The position numbers and the translations under genes were made by a program. The notes below the pieces were generated by a model that saw only the letters and a list, made by a program, of their open reading frames with translations, had not been told where the DNA came from and ran no database searches. From Peribacillus simplex NBRC 15720 = DSM 1321 (lineage in GTDB: Bacteria; Bacillota; Bacilli; Bacillales; DSM-1321), in contig NZ_CP017704.1 of assembly GCF_002243645.1 (NCBI RefSeq), positions 2,746,001 to 2,810,000 of the forward strand: a stretch of DNA of 64,000 nucleotides, read 5' to 3'. Below, in pieces: positions 19,126-35,021 of the stretch (its first letter is position 1; every line of letters begins with the position of its first letter).

Positions 19126-19362
19126 GTGGTCGCTGCAGTAAAAGATATTACTAAGCTTGTTGACCGTCAAATGCAAAGTGTAGGATCAAGGCAGTCAAAG
19201 AAGTGGCTGCTATCGCAGAAAAAACATCTGCTGGAGCGGAAGAAGTGGCGGCTACGACAAGCGAACAAGCATAATCATGGAAAATGTCGAAAAATCGGCA
19301 ATGTAACTTAAAGTGCAAGCGGAAAAGTTGAACGGGACCAGTACCCGCTTTCACACTTGCCA
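19126..19362 (+). pseudogene. Decayed C-terminal remnant of a methyl-accepting chemotaxis protein
   Basis: Reading three frames in turn gives VVAAVKDITKLVDRQMQSV, then VKEVAAIAEKTSAGAEEVAA followed by TTSEQA, then IIMENVEKSAM-stop-LKVQAEKLNG. These match the conserved C-terminal end of Bacillus chemoreceptor signalling domains. At least two frameshifts and one in-frame stop break it, and everything upstream of this tip is missing. A 61-codon frame starting here with GTG is only an artefact of the remnant. It sits between ywlE and rpiB. A functional product is very unlikely. Confidence 0.8.
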
Positions 19363-19485
19363 TTTTACAGCAGGAAACCCGAGTTGGTTTCCTGCTTCTT
19401 TGCGGGGAAAAGGATGGACATCCTTTATCTTTTCATAATTTTGTGACACAATAAAATCAAATGAAAATGCTAGAGGAGGATTAAG

Positions 19486-19932
19486 ATGAAAGTTGCGATT
19501 GCTTCGGATCATGGTGGTATACATATCCGTGAAGAAATAAAGAATTTATTGAATGAGTTACAGATTCCATTTGAGGACTTTGGCTGTGAATGCAGTACGT
19601 CGGTGGATTATCCTGATTATGCCTTGCCGGTTGCTGAAAAAGTGGCAAGGGGTGAATTCGATCGGGGAATTTTAATCTGTGGAACTGGAATCGGAATGAG
19701 CATTGCTGCTAATAAGGTCAAAGGAATACGATGTGCATTGGTTCATGATGTCTATAGTGCGAAATTGACCCGCCAGCATAATGATACCAATATGTTAGCG
19801 ATGGGGGAACGAGTCATTGGCCCGGGTCTTGCCAGGGAAATTGCACAAACATGGCTGACTTCGGAATTTGAAGGCGGGCGTCATCAGAACAGGATCGGTA
19901 AGATCGCGGAGTATGAAGGTAAGCACAGCTAA
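19486..19932 (+). CDS. rpiB: Ribose-5-phosphate isomerase B
   Basis: It interconverts ribose-5-phosphate and ribulose-5-phosphate in the pentose phosphate pathway. The product is 148 aa with the RpiB/LacAB signatures ASDHGG at the start, the CGTGIGMSIAANKVKGIRCA loop with the catalytic cysteine, and HNDTNMLAMGERVIG. The ATG has a GAGGAGG site. It corresponds to B. subtilis ywlF. Allose-6-phosphate isomerase activity occurs in some relatives, but the context favours RpiB. Confidence 0.94.
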   Translation: MKVAIASDHGGIHIREEIKNLLNELQIPFEDFGCECSTSVDYPDYALPVAEKVARGEFDRGILICGTGIGMSIAANKVKGIRCALVHDVYSAKLTRQHNDTNMLAMGERVIGPGLAREIAQTWLTSEFEGGRHQNRIGKIAEYEGKHS

Positions 19933-20014
19933 TTTTTATGGTTTTTGAAAAGGATCTAGAGAGACCCCTCTTTTCTTCTGATAGCAAGTTTTCTTATTGA
20001 AAGGATGCGTTTTC

Positions 20015-20608
20015 ATGACAAGTGATGCTACATTTTCAAATGAGCTTGAGATATGGGAAAACCAGTTTCGGGAACTATTACATGAGTTTCAAGAACAGAC
20101 AGCTTTAAGAGAGAAACAGCTACTAGTAATCGGCTGCAGTACAAGTGAAGTGATCGGGAAAAGGATCGGTACTGAAGGGACGCTCGATGTTGCGGGGATG
20201 ATTTTTTCCGTAGTTAGGGATTTTCAAGAAAAAACGGGTGTTCAGGTTGCGTATCAATGTTGTGAGCATCTAAACAGGGCCTTGGTTTTGCAAAGGGAAA
20301 CCGCGGTTCGATATGATTATGAAGAAGTTTCGGTTGTACCTGTAAGAACAGCTGGGGGATCGATGGCGACTTACGCCTATCGGCAATGGAAAGATGCTGT
20401 TGTCGTTGAACATATCAAAGCGGATGCGGGGATAGACATTGGGGACACCTTCATTGGCATGCATCTGAAGCATGTGGCGGTTCCAATTCGCTCTGCCATT
20501 AAAGAAATAGGACATGCACATGTGACCATGGCAAAAACCCGCCCGAAACTGATTGGCGGGGAGCGGGCCGTTTATCAGGGCATCTCTGAAAACAAGAGTT
20601 GTACTTAA
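20015..20608 (+). CDS. ywlG: TIGR01440 / DUF436 family protein YwlG
   Basis: The product is 197 aa and belongs to the conserved family TIGR01440, named YwlG in B. subtilis. Recognisable segments are [28 protein letters not shown] and VKADAG-like [20 protein letters not shown]. The function is unknown; the fold is Rossmann-like by inference. I chose ATG 20015; the in-frame TTG at 19997 overlaps the GAAAGGA ribosome site. It lies between rpiB and glyA as in B. subtilis and ends in a terminator. Confidence 0.9.
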   Translation: MTSDATFSNELEIWENQFRELLHEFQEQTALREKQLLVIGCSTSEVIGKRIGTEGTLDVAGMIFSVVRDFQEKTGVQVAYQCCEHLNRALVLQRETAVRYDYEEVSVVPVRTAGGSMATYAYRQWKDAVVVEHIKADAGIDIGDTFIGMHLKHVAVPIRSAIKEIGHAHVTMAKTRPKLIGGERAVYQGISENKSCT

Positions 20609-20620
20609 TGGGTAAGTGAT

Positions 20621-20653
20621 ACAGCATTTCTCGGATGGGGAATGCTGTTTTTT
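20621..20653 (+). terminator. ywlG terminator
   Basis: ACAGCATTTCTC pairs with GGGGAATGCTGT (with wobble) and is followed by six T residues. Confidence 0.85.
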
Positions 20654-20787
20654 GATCGAATGCGAGCAAAATCGTAAAGCTCAAGATAAGGTTCACAAGA
20701 AAAATCTTTACTTTGTAGTGCTAATAGAATGGTGATTTCGCTCATGGAATATAGGGTGAAAGAGCTATTTATCATAATTTCGATGTT

Positions 20788-20832
20788 AAATACGAACATT
20801 TTTAAATAAAAAAACATTTAATGTTCGATAAA
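20788..20832. promoter_or_regulatory. Paired PurBoxes (PurR operator) upstream of glyA
   Basis: AAATACGAACATT and the inverted AATGTTCGATAAA face each other, with cores CGAAC at 20793-20797 and GTTCG at 20823-20827. Two inverted CGAA-cored boxes are the known PurR operator form, and glyA is a reported PurR target in B. subtilis. A TAAAAT -10 candidate lies at 20863-20868, just downstream. Confidence 0.75.
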
Positions 20833-20981
20833 AATAGACTATCACTTCTAAATTAGACATGTTAAAATGGAGTAGAATTTTCTAATAAATTATTGGTAAG
20901 GCTTTTTCATGCTTATTTGATAGCATGTTGCACATAAATACTAAAAAGCGAATCACGCACAATTTGAGGAGGAATTACGGA

Positions 20982-22223
20982 ATGAATCGTTTAGCAAAGC
21001 AAGATGAGCAAGTGTTTAACGCAATTCAACTGGAATTAGGGCGTCAAAGAAGTAAGATTGAGCTTATTGCTTCTGAAAACTTCGTGAGTGAAGCTGTCAT
21101 GGAAGCGCAAGGGTCGGTCTTGACTAATAAGTATGCAGAAGGATACCCTGGAAAACGTTACTATGGCGGATGTGAGTATGTAGACATCGTTGAAGATCTA
21201 GCACGTGAGCGTGCGAAAGAAATTTTCGGAGGGGAGTATGTGAACGTACAGCCTCACTCTGGAGCTCAAGCCAATATGGCCGTTTACTTTACAGTGCTTC
21301 AAACTGGCGACACAGTGCTTGGGATGAACCTTTCGCATGGTGGTCACTTAACACATGGAAGTCCAGTTAACTTCAGTGGTGTTAACTACAATTTTGTTGA
21401 ATATGGTGTAGACGAAAAAGATCACCGTATCGATTACAATGATGTATTGGAAAAAGCGCGTCAGCACAAACCGAAATTGATCGTAGCGGGTGCAAGTGCA
21501 TATCCACGTGAAATTGACTTCAAGCGATTCCGTGAAATTGCAGATGAAGTCGGGGCTTATTTAATGGTCGATATGGCACATATTGCAGGTTTAGTTGCGG
21601 CTGGATTACATCAAAGTCCAATTCCTTATGCTGACTTTGTAACGACAACTACTCATAAAACACTTCGCGGACCACGCGGAGGGATGATCATCTGTAAAGA
21701 AGAATTTGGTAAGAAGATCGATAAATCCATCTTCCCTGGAATTCAAGGCGGTCCATTGATGCATGTTATATCCGCTAAGGCTGTTGCATTCGGCGAAGCG
21801 CTTCAAGCTGATTTTAAAGAGTATGCACAACAAATCATCGACAATGCTAAACGTTTGGGCGAAGGTTTGAAGAAAGAAGGGTTCACCCTTGTTTCTGATG
21901 GAACGGACAATCACTTGATTCTACTTGATGTGCGCTCTACTGGATTAACTGGAAAAATCGCAGAGCATGTTTTGGATGAAATCGGTATTACCGTGAACAA
22001 AAATGCGATTCCTTATGACCCGGAAAAACCATTCGTTACAAGTGGTATACGTATTGGGACTGCGGCAGTGACTTCACGTGGCTTCGGATTGGAAGACATG
22101 GATGAAATAGCTGCAATCATCGGACTTGTTTTGAAAAATAATGAAGACGCAGCTAAACTTGAAGAAGCAAAACAGCGTGTTGAATCATTAGCGAACAAAT
22201 TTGAATTATATCCTTCATTGTAA
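20982..22223 (+). CDS. glyA: Serine hydroxymethyltransferase
   Basis: This PLP enzyme converts serine and tetrahydrofolate to glycine and 5,10-methylene-THF, feeding one-carbon units to purine and thymidylate synthesis. The product is 413 aa. The PLP lysine is K226 in [15 protein letters not shown], and other signatures include [11 protein letters not shown] and [17 protein letters not shown] chose ATG 20982, preceded by GAGGAGGAATT; an upstream in-frame start at 20925 is not conserved. PurBoxes upstream suggest purine repression. Confidence 0.98.
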   Translation: MNRLAKQDEQVFNAIQLELGRQRSKIELIASENFVSEAVMEAQGSVLTNKYAEGYPGKRYYGGCEYVDIVEDLARERAKEIFGGEYVNVQPHSGAQANMAVYFTVLQTGDTVLGMNLSHGGHLTHGSPVNFSGVNYNFVEYGVDEKDHRIDYNDVLEKARQHKPKLIVAGASAYPREIDFKRFREIADEVGAYLMVDMAHIAGLVAAGLHQSPIPYADFVTTTTHKTLRGPRGGMIICKEEFGKKIDKSIFPGIQGGPLMHVISAKAVAFGEALQADFKEYAQQIIDNAKRLGEGLKKEGFTLVSDGTDNHLILLDVRSTGLTGKIAEHVLDEIGITVNKNAIPYDPEKPFVTSGIRIGTAAVTSRGFGLEDMDEIAAIIGLVLKNNEDAAKLEEAKQRVESLANKFELYPSL

Positions 22224-22231
22224 TATCGGAG

Positions 22232-22261
22232 CCGCTCTCTTTTTAAAGGGAGCGGTTTTTT
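22232..22261 (+). terminator. glyA terminator
   Basis: CCGCTCTCTTT pairs with AAAGGGAGCGG (one wobble) and is followed by six T residues. Confidence 0.93.
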
Positions 22262-22331
22262 GTGCCTTAAGAAGGTCAGTGTGTTTAGAAGAATCCGAAT
22301 AGTGAAAATAGGTCTGACATCTAAACCTTTA

Positions 22332-22360
22332 TTGAAGATTGAAACATTTTTCTGTAAAAT
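22332..22360 (+). promoter_or_regulatory. upp SigA promoter
   Basis: TTGAAG (22332-22337), a 17-base spacer and TAAAAT (22355-22360) lie about 100 bases upstream of upp. Confidence 0.6.
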
Positions 22361-22459
22361 AGGTTGAAGTGAATTTTAAAAGACACGAAAATTTTTCTAT
22401 TCGATTAGGGAAATCATAAAAGAGCGCAAAACTAAGCAATGGAATTGGAGAGATGCTAA

Positions 22460-23089
22460 ATGGGAAAAGTTTATGTTTTCGATCACCCGTTAATTCAACA
22501 CAAATTAGCCTATATACGTGATATAAATACAGGAACAAAAGAATTCCGGGAACTAGTGGATGAAGTTGCATCATTGATGGCTTTTGAAATCACGAGGGAT
22601 ATGCCGTTGGAAGAAGTGGAAATCCAAACGCCTGTAAGCACAGCGAAAGTGAAAATGCTTTCTGGTAAAAAAGTGGGGATCGTCCCGATTTTACGTGCAG
22701 GCATAGGCATGGTGGACGGAATCATTAAGCTGATTCCTGCTGCAAAGGTCGGACATGTTGGTCTTTACCGTGATCCTGAAACATTGAAACCGGTTGAATA
22801 TTATGCGAAAATGCCAAGTGATTTGGCAGAAAGGGAATGCATTGTCGTTGACCCGATGTTAGCCACTGGCGGTTCAGCCATCGAAGCGATCCATTCCATT
22901 AAAAAGCGCGGTGCAGTCAATATTAAATTCATGTGTTTGATTGCAGCTCCAGAGGGTGTAGAAGCATTAAAAGAAGCTCATCCTGATGTTGATATTTATA
23001 TTGCGGGTCTTGACGAAAAACTGAATGAACATGGTTATATCGTTCCAGGTCTTGGAGACGCAGGAGATCGTTTATTCGGCACAAAATAA
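22460..23089 (+). CDS. upp: Uracil phosphoribosyltransferase
   Basis: It salvages uracil by joining it to PRPP to give UMP. The product is 209 aa, the usual length. The PRPP-binding loop appears as [16 protein letters not shown], and uracil recognition uses the C-terminal [16 protein letters not shown]. The ATG follows TTGGAGAGATG. mnaA starts 23 bases after its stop with no terminator between, so the two probably share a transcript from the promoter at 22332. Confidence 0.97.
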   Translation: MGKVYVFDHPLIQHKLAYIRDINTGTKEFRELVDEVASLMAFEITRDMPLEEVEIQTPVSTAKVKMLSGKKVGIVPILRAGIGMVDGIIKLIPAAKVGHVGLYRDPETLKPVEYYAKMPSDLAERECIVVDPMLATGGSAIEAIHSIKKRGAVNIKFMCLIAAPEGVEALKEAHPDVDIYIAGLDEKLNEHGYIVPGLGDAGDRLFGTK

Positions 23090-23112
23090 GGAAAGAAACT
23101 GAGGTGTCACGA

Positions 23113-24255
23113 ATGAACAAACCGATAAAAGTCATGACCATTTTCGGAACGAGACCAGAAGCTGTCAAAATGGCTCCCTTAGTACTCGAATTTCAAAAAC
23201 ACCCAGAATATTTCAAGCCGATCGTTGCTGTTACGGCTCAGCATCGCCAAATGTTAGATCAAGTTCTCGAACTATTTTCCATACAGCCGGACTATGACTT
23301 GGACATAATGAAGGAAAGGCAAACGCTTGCTGACATTACAACAAGAGCATTAAATGGTCTTGATTTCGTAATGAAGGAAGCTAAACCTGATATTGTTCTT
23401 GTACACGGTGATACAACCACAACGTTTGTCGCAAGTCTGGCAGCTTTTTATAATCAAATTGTCATCGGGCATGTAGAAGCGGGGCTGCGCACATGGAATA
23501 AGTATTCACCCTATCCGGAAGAGATGAATCGACAGCTTACCGGTACGATGGCGGATTTGCATTTTGCTCCGACTTCGAAAGCGGAGGAAAATCTGCTGAA
23601 CGAAAACAAGAAGGATAATATCTTCGTGACGGGAAATACGGCAACCGATGCTTTAAAAACGACTGTACGGTCCACTTATTCCCATCCGGTTTTAAATGGA
23701 CTTGGAGAAGACAGGCTTATTCTACTTACCGCCCATCGTAGGGAAAATCTAGGGGAACCCATGAGGAATATCTTCAGGGCCGTTAAGAGAATCATTGCTG
23801 AACATGATGACGTTCAGGTAGTATATCCAGTCCATTTAAATCCGCTTGTTCAGGAATTGGCAAATGAAATTCTCGGGGACGATCCGCGAGTTCATTTGAT
23901 CGAACCGCTTGATGTATTGGATTTCCATAACTTTGCTTCAAGAGCCTATCTGATTTTGACTGATTCTGGAGGAATCCAGGAAGAGGCACCGTCACTTGGT
24001 GTACCTGTCCTAGTTTTAAGGGATACGACCGAACGTCCTGAAGGGATTGCGGCTGGAACCTTAAGATTGGCTGGTACCGATGAACAAACCATATATGATT
24101 TGGCACATGAATTGCTCACCGATCAAGAGGTGCACGAAAAAATGTCAAAAGCTTCAAATCCATATGGGGACGGAAATGCTTCGGTCCGTATAGCTGAAGC
24201 CATCCGTTACTATTTTAAGCAAGTAAACATGCCACCAACTAGATTTGACTCATAA
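23113..24255 (+). CDS. mnaA: UDP-N-acetylglucosamine 2-epimerase (non-hydrolysing), MnaA/WecB
   Basis: It interconverts UDP-GlcNAc and UDP-ManNAc, which supplies ManNAc for the wall teichoic acid linkage unit. The product is 380 aa, equal to B. subtilis MnaA. Signatures include FGTRPEAVKMAPLV, VHGDTTTTFVA, GHVEAGLRT, TAHRRENLG and TDSGGIQEEAPSLG, with the catalytic acids in these segments. ATG 23113 follows GAGGTG. In B. subtilis the gene lies elsewhere, so its linkage to upp is a local difference. A clear terminator follows. Confidence 0.95.
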   Translation: MNKPIKVMTIFGTRPEAVKMAPLVLEFQKHPEYFKPIVAVTAQHRQMLDQVLELFSIQPDYDLDIMKERQTLADITTRALNGLDFVMKEAKPDIVLVHGDTTTTFVASLAAFYNQIVIGHVEAGLRTWNKYSPYPEEMNRQLTGTMADLHFAPTSKAEENLLNENKKDNIFVTGNTATDALKTTVRSTYSHPVLNGLGEDRLILLTAHRRENLGEPMRNIFRAVKRIIAEHDDVQVVYPVHLNPLVQELANEILGDDPRVHLIEPLDVLDFHNFASRAYLILTDSGGIQEEAPSLGVPVLVLRDTTERPEGIAAGTLRLAGTDEQTIYDLAHELLTDQEVHEKMSKASNPYGDGNASVRIAEAIRYYFKQVNMPPTRFDS

Positions 24256-24287
24256 AAAAGGAAAAGCCACGCGCTTTTCCTTTTTTT
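24254..24287 (+). terminator. mnaA terminator
   Basis: AAAAAAGGAAAAGC pairs with GCTTTTCCTTTTTT around a five-base loop. Confidence 0.93.
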
Positions 24288-24338
24288 ATTTGCATACTCC
24301 AAGATTGTTGAGAAAAGATAACTGCTAAGGGGATGATT

Positions 24339-26567
24339 ATGTTGGGAAAGAAAACGTTCATAGTGTTTGTTTTCCTTTTTATATTTGTTTATCAAAATGA
24401 AAAGGGATTGGCATCCGTCATTCTGCCGCCTTTACCAAAACTATCTGAATCTAAGGAAGTAACGGTTGTTGTCACGATGGATAAGGCGTTTCAACGAAAA
24501 AAGATCGAAAAACTGCTTGAAAAATATCCATCCCTTCAATTACGGAATGTTTATTCGGTTGCCCTGAATGGATTTTCCCTTCATGGGAAAATGAATGAGA
24601 TAGAACAACTTAAAAAGGAGGATGAAATTCAGGCTGTAACGGAAGTATCCGTTTATCAAGCCGTGTTGGATAAAAGTGTCCCATACATAGGAGGAGGCAG
24701 GGTCAGGGGTTTCTTTGATAAGGAGAATCACCGGATCACCGGTAAAGGGGTAAAGGTAGGAATAATCGATACTGGCATCGATTATACACATCCAGATTTG
24801 CAACGTGCTTATAAAGGAGGGAAGGATCTGGTTGATGGTGATGAAGATCCGATGGAAACCAAAAATCAAGGAGACCTGGATACATTACATGGTACTCATG
24901 TGGCAGGCATCATTGCAGCCAATGGAAAAATGAAAGGCGTGGCACCAGAAGCGGAGATTTACGCATATCGAGCTTTGGGACCAGGTGGTGCAGGAGATAC
25001 AGATCAAGTCTTGACGGCTATTGAGTCAGCCATGAAGGATAAGGTGGATGTATTGAACCTCTCTCTTGGTAATAACGTCAATGGCCCTGATTTACCTATC
25101 TCCCTTGCGTTGAATAAGGCAGTGGAAAGCGGCATCGTTGCCGTGACATCAAACGGGAATTCCGGTCCGGCTGTATGGACCGTCGGCTCACCCGGAACAG
25201 CGGAAAAAGCGATTTCCGTTGGGGCATCGACTCCTCCCTTAAGGGTTCCGTATATGATTTACGGCCTTGGATCGAAAAAGTATCAATCTCATTTAACCTT
25301 GTTTCAAGGCTCTAAAAAATGGAACCTGACGTTTTCCGAGGATGTCATATATGGGGGGCTGGGTAATGAAAAGGACCTGAAACATGTTCGGGATAAGATT
25401 GTTTTGATGGAACGTGGCACTCTTACCTTCCAGCAGAAAGTATTCAATGCAGAAAAGGCCGGTGCAAAAGGGGTAATTGTTTATAATAATACGAGCGGGA
25501 CCTTTACTGGAAGCTTGGAAAAAGAAATGAGCATTCCAGCTGCTTCTATTAATAGAAGAGATGGATTGCAGCTTAAGCTAATCATGGCGCAAGGGCAGAG
25601 CAAAACCGTTCAATTTGTTTATAAGAACGAGCAGGATAGGCTCGCAGATTTTAGCTCCAGGGGACCGGTAACCGTATCATGGGGAATAAAGCCTGATGTA
25701 TTGGCACCGGGAGTGGAAATTGAAAGCACCATTCCTAAAGGATATATGTCCCTGGATGGAACAAGTATGTCCGCACCGCATGTTGCGGGAGCGTGCGCCT
25801 TAATCCTGCAAAAACACCCGGAATGGACTCCTGATCAAGTAAAATCTGCATTGATGAGCACTTCCAAGCCATTGAAGAAATCTGCAAATCAATTGTATCA
25901 CACATATGAGCAGGGGGCTGGACGCATCCAGGTTGATGAAGCGTTAAAAGCGGACACGCTCTTGAATCCAAGCTCATTGTCCTTTGGGATGTATACAAAA
26001 AAAGAAGGAATTGAAGAGCATCATGAAACGATAGTCATAGAAAATACCGGGACTAAAAGGAGGAAGTACTCTTTTATGGTCCCATTAAAAGAGACGGGAC
26101 TCACTTGGGAATTGCCAAAGTCCCTTACTTTGAATCCGAAGGAAAAGAAACGGATAAAAGTGGGACTGCAGGTTAACCCAGCCGTGCTTAAAAAGGGAGT
26201 CTTTGATGGATACCTCATTATAATGGAAGGAACCAAAAGAATATCCCTTCCTTATTTATATGTAAAAGAAGAGCCTGATTATCCAAGGATAATGGGATTT
26301 GATTTTGGTCAAGGGGACAAGGAAGGCACATATCGGTACGAAATGTACCTTCCGCGTGGGGCTGAAGAATTCGGTATTGCCCTTTATGAGGAAGATAGCT
26401 TGAAATTCGCTGGATATTTGGATTGGTCGAGATCGGCACCTTCCGGTTTAATCAAAAAAGATGTATTGAAAAAGAACTTGCCGCCCAAAGGAGTGTATAA
26501 AGCGATAATCTTTGCGAGAAGGGGCGGAAGGGAAGATCGGATAGAAAAGACGTTACTTATTGAGTGA
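24339..26567 (+). CDS. Secreted subtilisin-like serine protease (S8) with PA domain, Vpr-like
   Basis: The product is 742 aa. A signal peptide (about residues 1-26) is followed by an I9-type propeptide (about 40-112) and a peptidase S8 domain. The catalytic triad is D144 (IIDTGID), H184 (LHGTHVAG) and S476 (DGTSMSAPH), with the oxyanion region SNGNSGP. A PA insert (about 315-430) interrupts the catalytic domain, as in Vpr and C5a-peptidase-like enzymes. The C-terminal 200 residues look like beta-rich domains. I chose ATG 24339, correctly spaced from AAGGGGA. It probably degrades extracellular protein. It is shorter than lactocepins and carries no sortase motif. Confidence 0.9.
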   Translation: MLGKKTFIVFVFLFIFVYQNEKGLASVILPPLPKLSESKEVTVVVTMDKAFQRKKIEKLLEKYPSLQLRNVYSVALNGFSLHGKMNEIEQLKKEDEIQAVTEVSVYQAVLDKSVPYIGGGRVRGFFDKENHRITGKGVKVGIIDTGIDYTHPDLQRAYKGGKDLVDGDEDPMETKNQGDLDTLHGTHVAGIIAANGKMKGVAPEAEIYAYRALGPGGAGDTDQVLTAIESAMKDKVDVLNLSLGNNVNGPDLPISLALNKAVESGIVAVTSNGNSGPAVWTVGSPGTAEKAISVGASTPPLRVPYMIYGLGSKKYQSHLTLFQGSKKWNLTFSEDVIYGGLGNEKDLKHVRDKIVLMERGTLTFQQKVFNAEKAGAKGVIVYNNTSGTFTGSLEKEMSIPAASINRRDGLQLKLIMAQGQSKTVQFVYKNEQDRLADFSSRGPVTVSWGIKPDVLAPGVEIESTIPKGYMSLDGTSMSAPHVAGACALILQKHPEWTPDQVKSALMSTSKPLKKSANQLYHTYEQGAGRIQVDEALKADTLLNPSSLSFGMYTKKEGIEEHHETIVIENTGTKRRKYSFMVPLKETGLTWELPKSLTLNPKEKKRIKVGLQVNPAVLKKGVFDGYLIIMEGTKRISLPYLYVKEEPDYPRIMGFDFGQGDKEGTYRYEMYLPRGAEEFGIALYEEDSLKFAGYLDWSRSAPSGLIKKDVLKKNLPPKGVYKAIIFARRGGREDRIEKTLLIE

Positions 26568-26675
26568 ACAGAGGACAATAAGTAAAATAAAATGGATGTC
26601 AATAGTATAAAAAAGATAATTTGTGAACAATTCGTTAATAATTACAAACCTGTGACAAATTTCACTAACCACTCA

Positions 26676-26704
26676 TTGACATTGATTCTTGCCTATTGTA
26701 TGCT
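26676..26704 (+). promoter_or_regulatory. atp operon SigA promoter
   Basis: A perfect TTGACA (26676-26681), a 17-base spacer and TATGCT (26699-26704) stand about 150 bases before atpI, the only strong promoter ahead of the operon. Confidence 0.75.
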
Positions 26705-26852
26705 AACTAAGGATGTAAAATGAGAGGGGTTTCATACGTTAATAACGTGTCAAATAGAAGCTAGTTTTTGACCTTCTATTTGGACTTGTTACGGGCAAAT
26801 TCCCTAGCTAAACACAGTTACTACAATATTTCTAGGGAGATTACATGACAAA

Positions 26853-27221
26853 ATGCTAGAATTGGAAAAAATGTTCAATAGGCAGCTAAAATACATGTTG
26901 TATTTAATGGGTATTTATGTACTCGGGGTGGGCTTCACTTCACATGATTCAGTCTTCCAAGGATTATTGCTTGGAACAGCCTTCAGCCTATTTATATTCT
27001 GGTCAATGGTCAAAAAGAACAAAAAGTTCGCTCAAGAGGTTGCCGAAGGTAAGAAAACGCGCTCCCTTGGTAGTTTAACTAGAATGTCTGTAGCGGGTTT
27101 AGCTGCAATTATTGCATTGAGATATCCTGACGAGTTTCAAGTGGTCTGCGTGGTAGTGGGATTAATGACAGTTTACTTTGTCATTATGATAGATTATTTT
27201 ATGCAAAACATACGTAGGTAG
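26853..27221 (+). CDS. atpI: ATP synthase protein I
   Basis: AtpI is a small membrane protein encoded first in atp operons and thought to help c-ring assembly. The product is 122 aa with about four hydrophobic spans. Conserved RQLKYMLYLMGIYVLG and GLMTVYFVIMIDYF segments align with B. subtilis AtpI. The start ATG 26853 stands about 13 bases from TAGGGAGA. Between them, ATG 26845 opens a five-codon frame (M-T-K-C-stop) that overlaps the atpI start and may couple translation. Confidence 0.9.
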   Translation: MLELEKMFNRQLKYMLYLMGIYVLGVGFTSHDSVFQGLLLGTAFSLFIFWSMVKKNKKFAQEVAEGKKTRSLGSLTRMSVAGLAAIIALRYPDEFQVVCVVVGLMTVYFVIMIDYFMQNIRR

Positions 27222-27237
27222 TAAAGAAGAGAGGTGA

Positions 27238-27960
<723 letters not shown>

Positions 27961-28005
27961 TTATAAATATTGTTCATTTTGAACATTATATTGATGAAAA
28001 AATAA

Positions 28006-28257
<252 letters not shown>

Positions 28258-28278
28258 GATAACTTGAAAAAGTTCAAT

Positions 28279-30992
<2,714 letters not shown>

Positions 30993-31029
30993 TAAGGTCT
31001 AACTAATTTATAAAGGGTGGTGAGAATGA

Positions 31030-31890
<861 letters not shown>

Positions 31891-31957
31891 AATTATTAAA
31901 GGGACGGTCGGCCCGGACGATATGCTGGCCGTTCCATAAACTTGATTGTCGTTATAA

Positions 31958-33376
<1,419 letters not shown>

Positions 33377-33380
33377 TTAA

Positions 33381-33803
<423 letters not shown>

Positions 33804-33816
33804 CTTTAAATGAAGA

Positions 33817-33859
33817 AACACCTGATTAAACCATTCGTGGTAAGATCAGGTGTTTTTTT
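33817..33859 (+). terminator. atp operon terminator
   Basis: AACACCTGAT pairs with ATCAGGTGTT, with an inner CCA-TTCG-TGG hairpin, followed by seven T residues. Confidence 0.93.
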
Positions 33860-33959
33860 ATCCAAAAGGTTTTTGAGTTTTATTGGCATTAAATATCGGA
33901 ATTAGGAAAAAAAGGTCGAATTATAGAGTAAAGTATTTTCCATATTAAACCTTAACTCG

Positions 33960-34002
33960 TCGACATGCTTTTATCCTAATGTTATAATGTATACGCTTAC
34001 AT
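33960..34002 (+). promoter_or_regulatory. nuo operon promoter overlapped by a CcpA cre site
   Basis: TCGACA (33960-33965), a 17-base spacer and a perfect TATAAT (33983-33988) form a strong SigA promoter. ATGTATACGCTTACAT (33987-34002) matches the cre consensus WTGNAANCGNWWNCAW at all but one defined position and overlaps the -10 and start site. A cre there normally means repression by CcpA when preferred sugars are present. The leader is about 150 bases long; the rest of it (34003-34135) shows no clear structure. Confidence 0.65.
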
Positions 34003-34143
34003 TTATTGCTTCATACCCCCTCCTTTCACGTTGCTTCTAAAAGAATGTTACCCTGCATAATATTTAAAACGGTATCCAAAAAGAAGACAAGCAAATTTAA
34101 ATTGCACCCATTTAACATGATTTATCCATAAAGGGAGATGAAC

Positions 34144-34518
34144 ATGGGACAGCTGCATATTTACCAAAATAATTATTTAATTGTATTTGTTTTCCTTTGT
34201 CTCGGCATTTTATTACCTGTGATCGCTTTATTTCTTGGTAGACTGCTAAGGCCTTATAAACCGACAGATATGAAATATACGACTTATGAAAGTGGAATCG
34301 AGCCTTTTCATGATTCAAGGGTTCAATTCAATGTCAGGTATTATCTATTTGGATTGATGTTCGTCATATTTGACGTAGAAACGGTTTTTCTTTACCCATG
34401 GGCGGTTGCCTATGATGAACTCGGGCTGTTTGCATTGATTGAAATGCTGTTTTTTGTCCTGATCCTTATGCTAGGGCTAATCTACGCTTGGAAAAAGAAG
34501 GTGTTAAAGTGGAATTGA
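34144..34518 (+). CDS. nuoA: NADH-quinone oxidoreductase subunit A
   Basis: NuoA is a membrane subunit of complex I near the quinone cavity. The product is 124 aa with three membrane spans. The conserved loop [12 protein letters not shown] and the [15 protein letters not shown] segment identify it. I chose ATG 34144, correctly spaced from AAGGGAG; ATG 34138 is too close. It opens the 11-gene nuo operon. Confidence 0.95.
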   Translation: MGQLHIYQNNYLIVFVFLCLGILLPVIALFLGRLLRPYKPTDMKYTTYESGIEPFHDSRVQFNVRYYLFGLMFVIFDVETVFLYPWAVAYDELGLFALIEMLFFVLILMLGLIYAWKKKVLKWN

Positions 34519-35021
34519 AGTTGGATGAACTTACTCCTAAAGAAATGGAAGAAATGCGCCACAGTATTTTTTTATCCACACTTGAACAAATAAAAGGATG
34601 GGCTAGAAGTAACTCACTCTGGCCAATGACTTTCGGTTTGGCATGTTGTGCAATTGAAATGATGGGTGTCGGCTCCTCACATTATGATTTGGACCGATTT
34701 GGTTCATTTTTTCGGACATCACCCAGACAATCGGATGTCATGATTGTTTCAGGAACGGTAACGAAAAAAATGGCTCCAATAATAAGCAGATTATACGAAC
34801 AAATGCCAGAACCAAAATGGGTTATTGCAATGGGATCCTGTGCAACTGCTGGCGGGCCTTATGTTCACTCTTACTCAGTGGTCAAGGGGGTAGATCAAAT
34901 TGTACCTGTTGATGTATATATACCGGGTTGTCCCCCAAACCCAGCTGCACTTATTTATGGGATCAATAAATTAAAAGAAAAAATCCGTTACGAGGCGAAA
35001 ACCGGAAAGCGGGTGATATAG
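34509..35021 (+). CDS. nuoB: NADH-quinone oxidoreductase subunit B
   Basis: NuoB carries the N2 [4Fe-4S] cluster that passes electrons to quinone. The product is 170 aa. The cluster ligands appear in [19 protein letters not shown] and PGCPPNP. I chose GTG 34509, which stands six bases after GAAGGTG and overlaps nuoA by ten bases; TTG 34488 is the alternative. nuoC begins directly after its stop. Confidence 0.95.
   Translation: MELKLDELTPKEMEEMRHSIFLSTLEQIKGWARSNSLWPMTFGLACCAIEMMGVGSSHYDLDRFGSFFRTSPRQSDVMIVSGTVTKKMAPIISRLYEQMPEPKWVIAMGSCATAGGPYVHSYSVVKGVDQIVPVDVYIPGCPPNPAALIYGINKLKEKIRYEAKTGKRVI

Noticed and set aside
19126..19311. 61-codon GTG-start frame as a real gene
   Set aside because: It is an accidental frame running through a frameshifted chemoreceptor remnant.
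20605..20817. Minus-strand 70-codon frame between ywlG and glyA
   Set aside because: It overlaps the ywlG terminator and the PurR operator, and it lacks a ribosome site.
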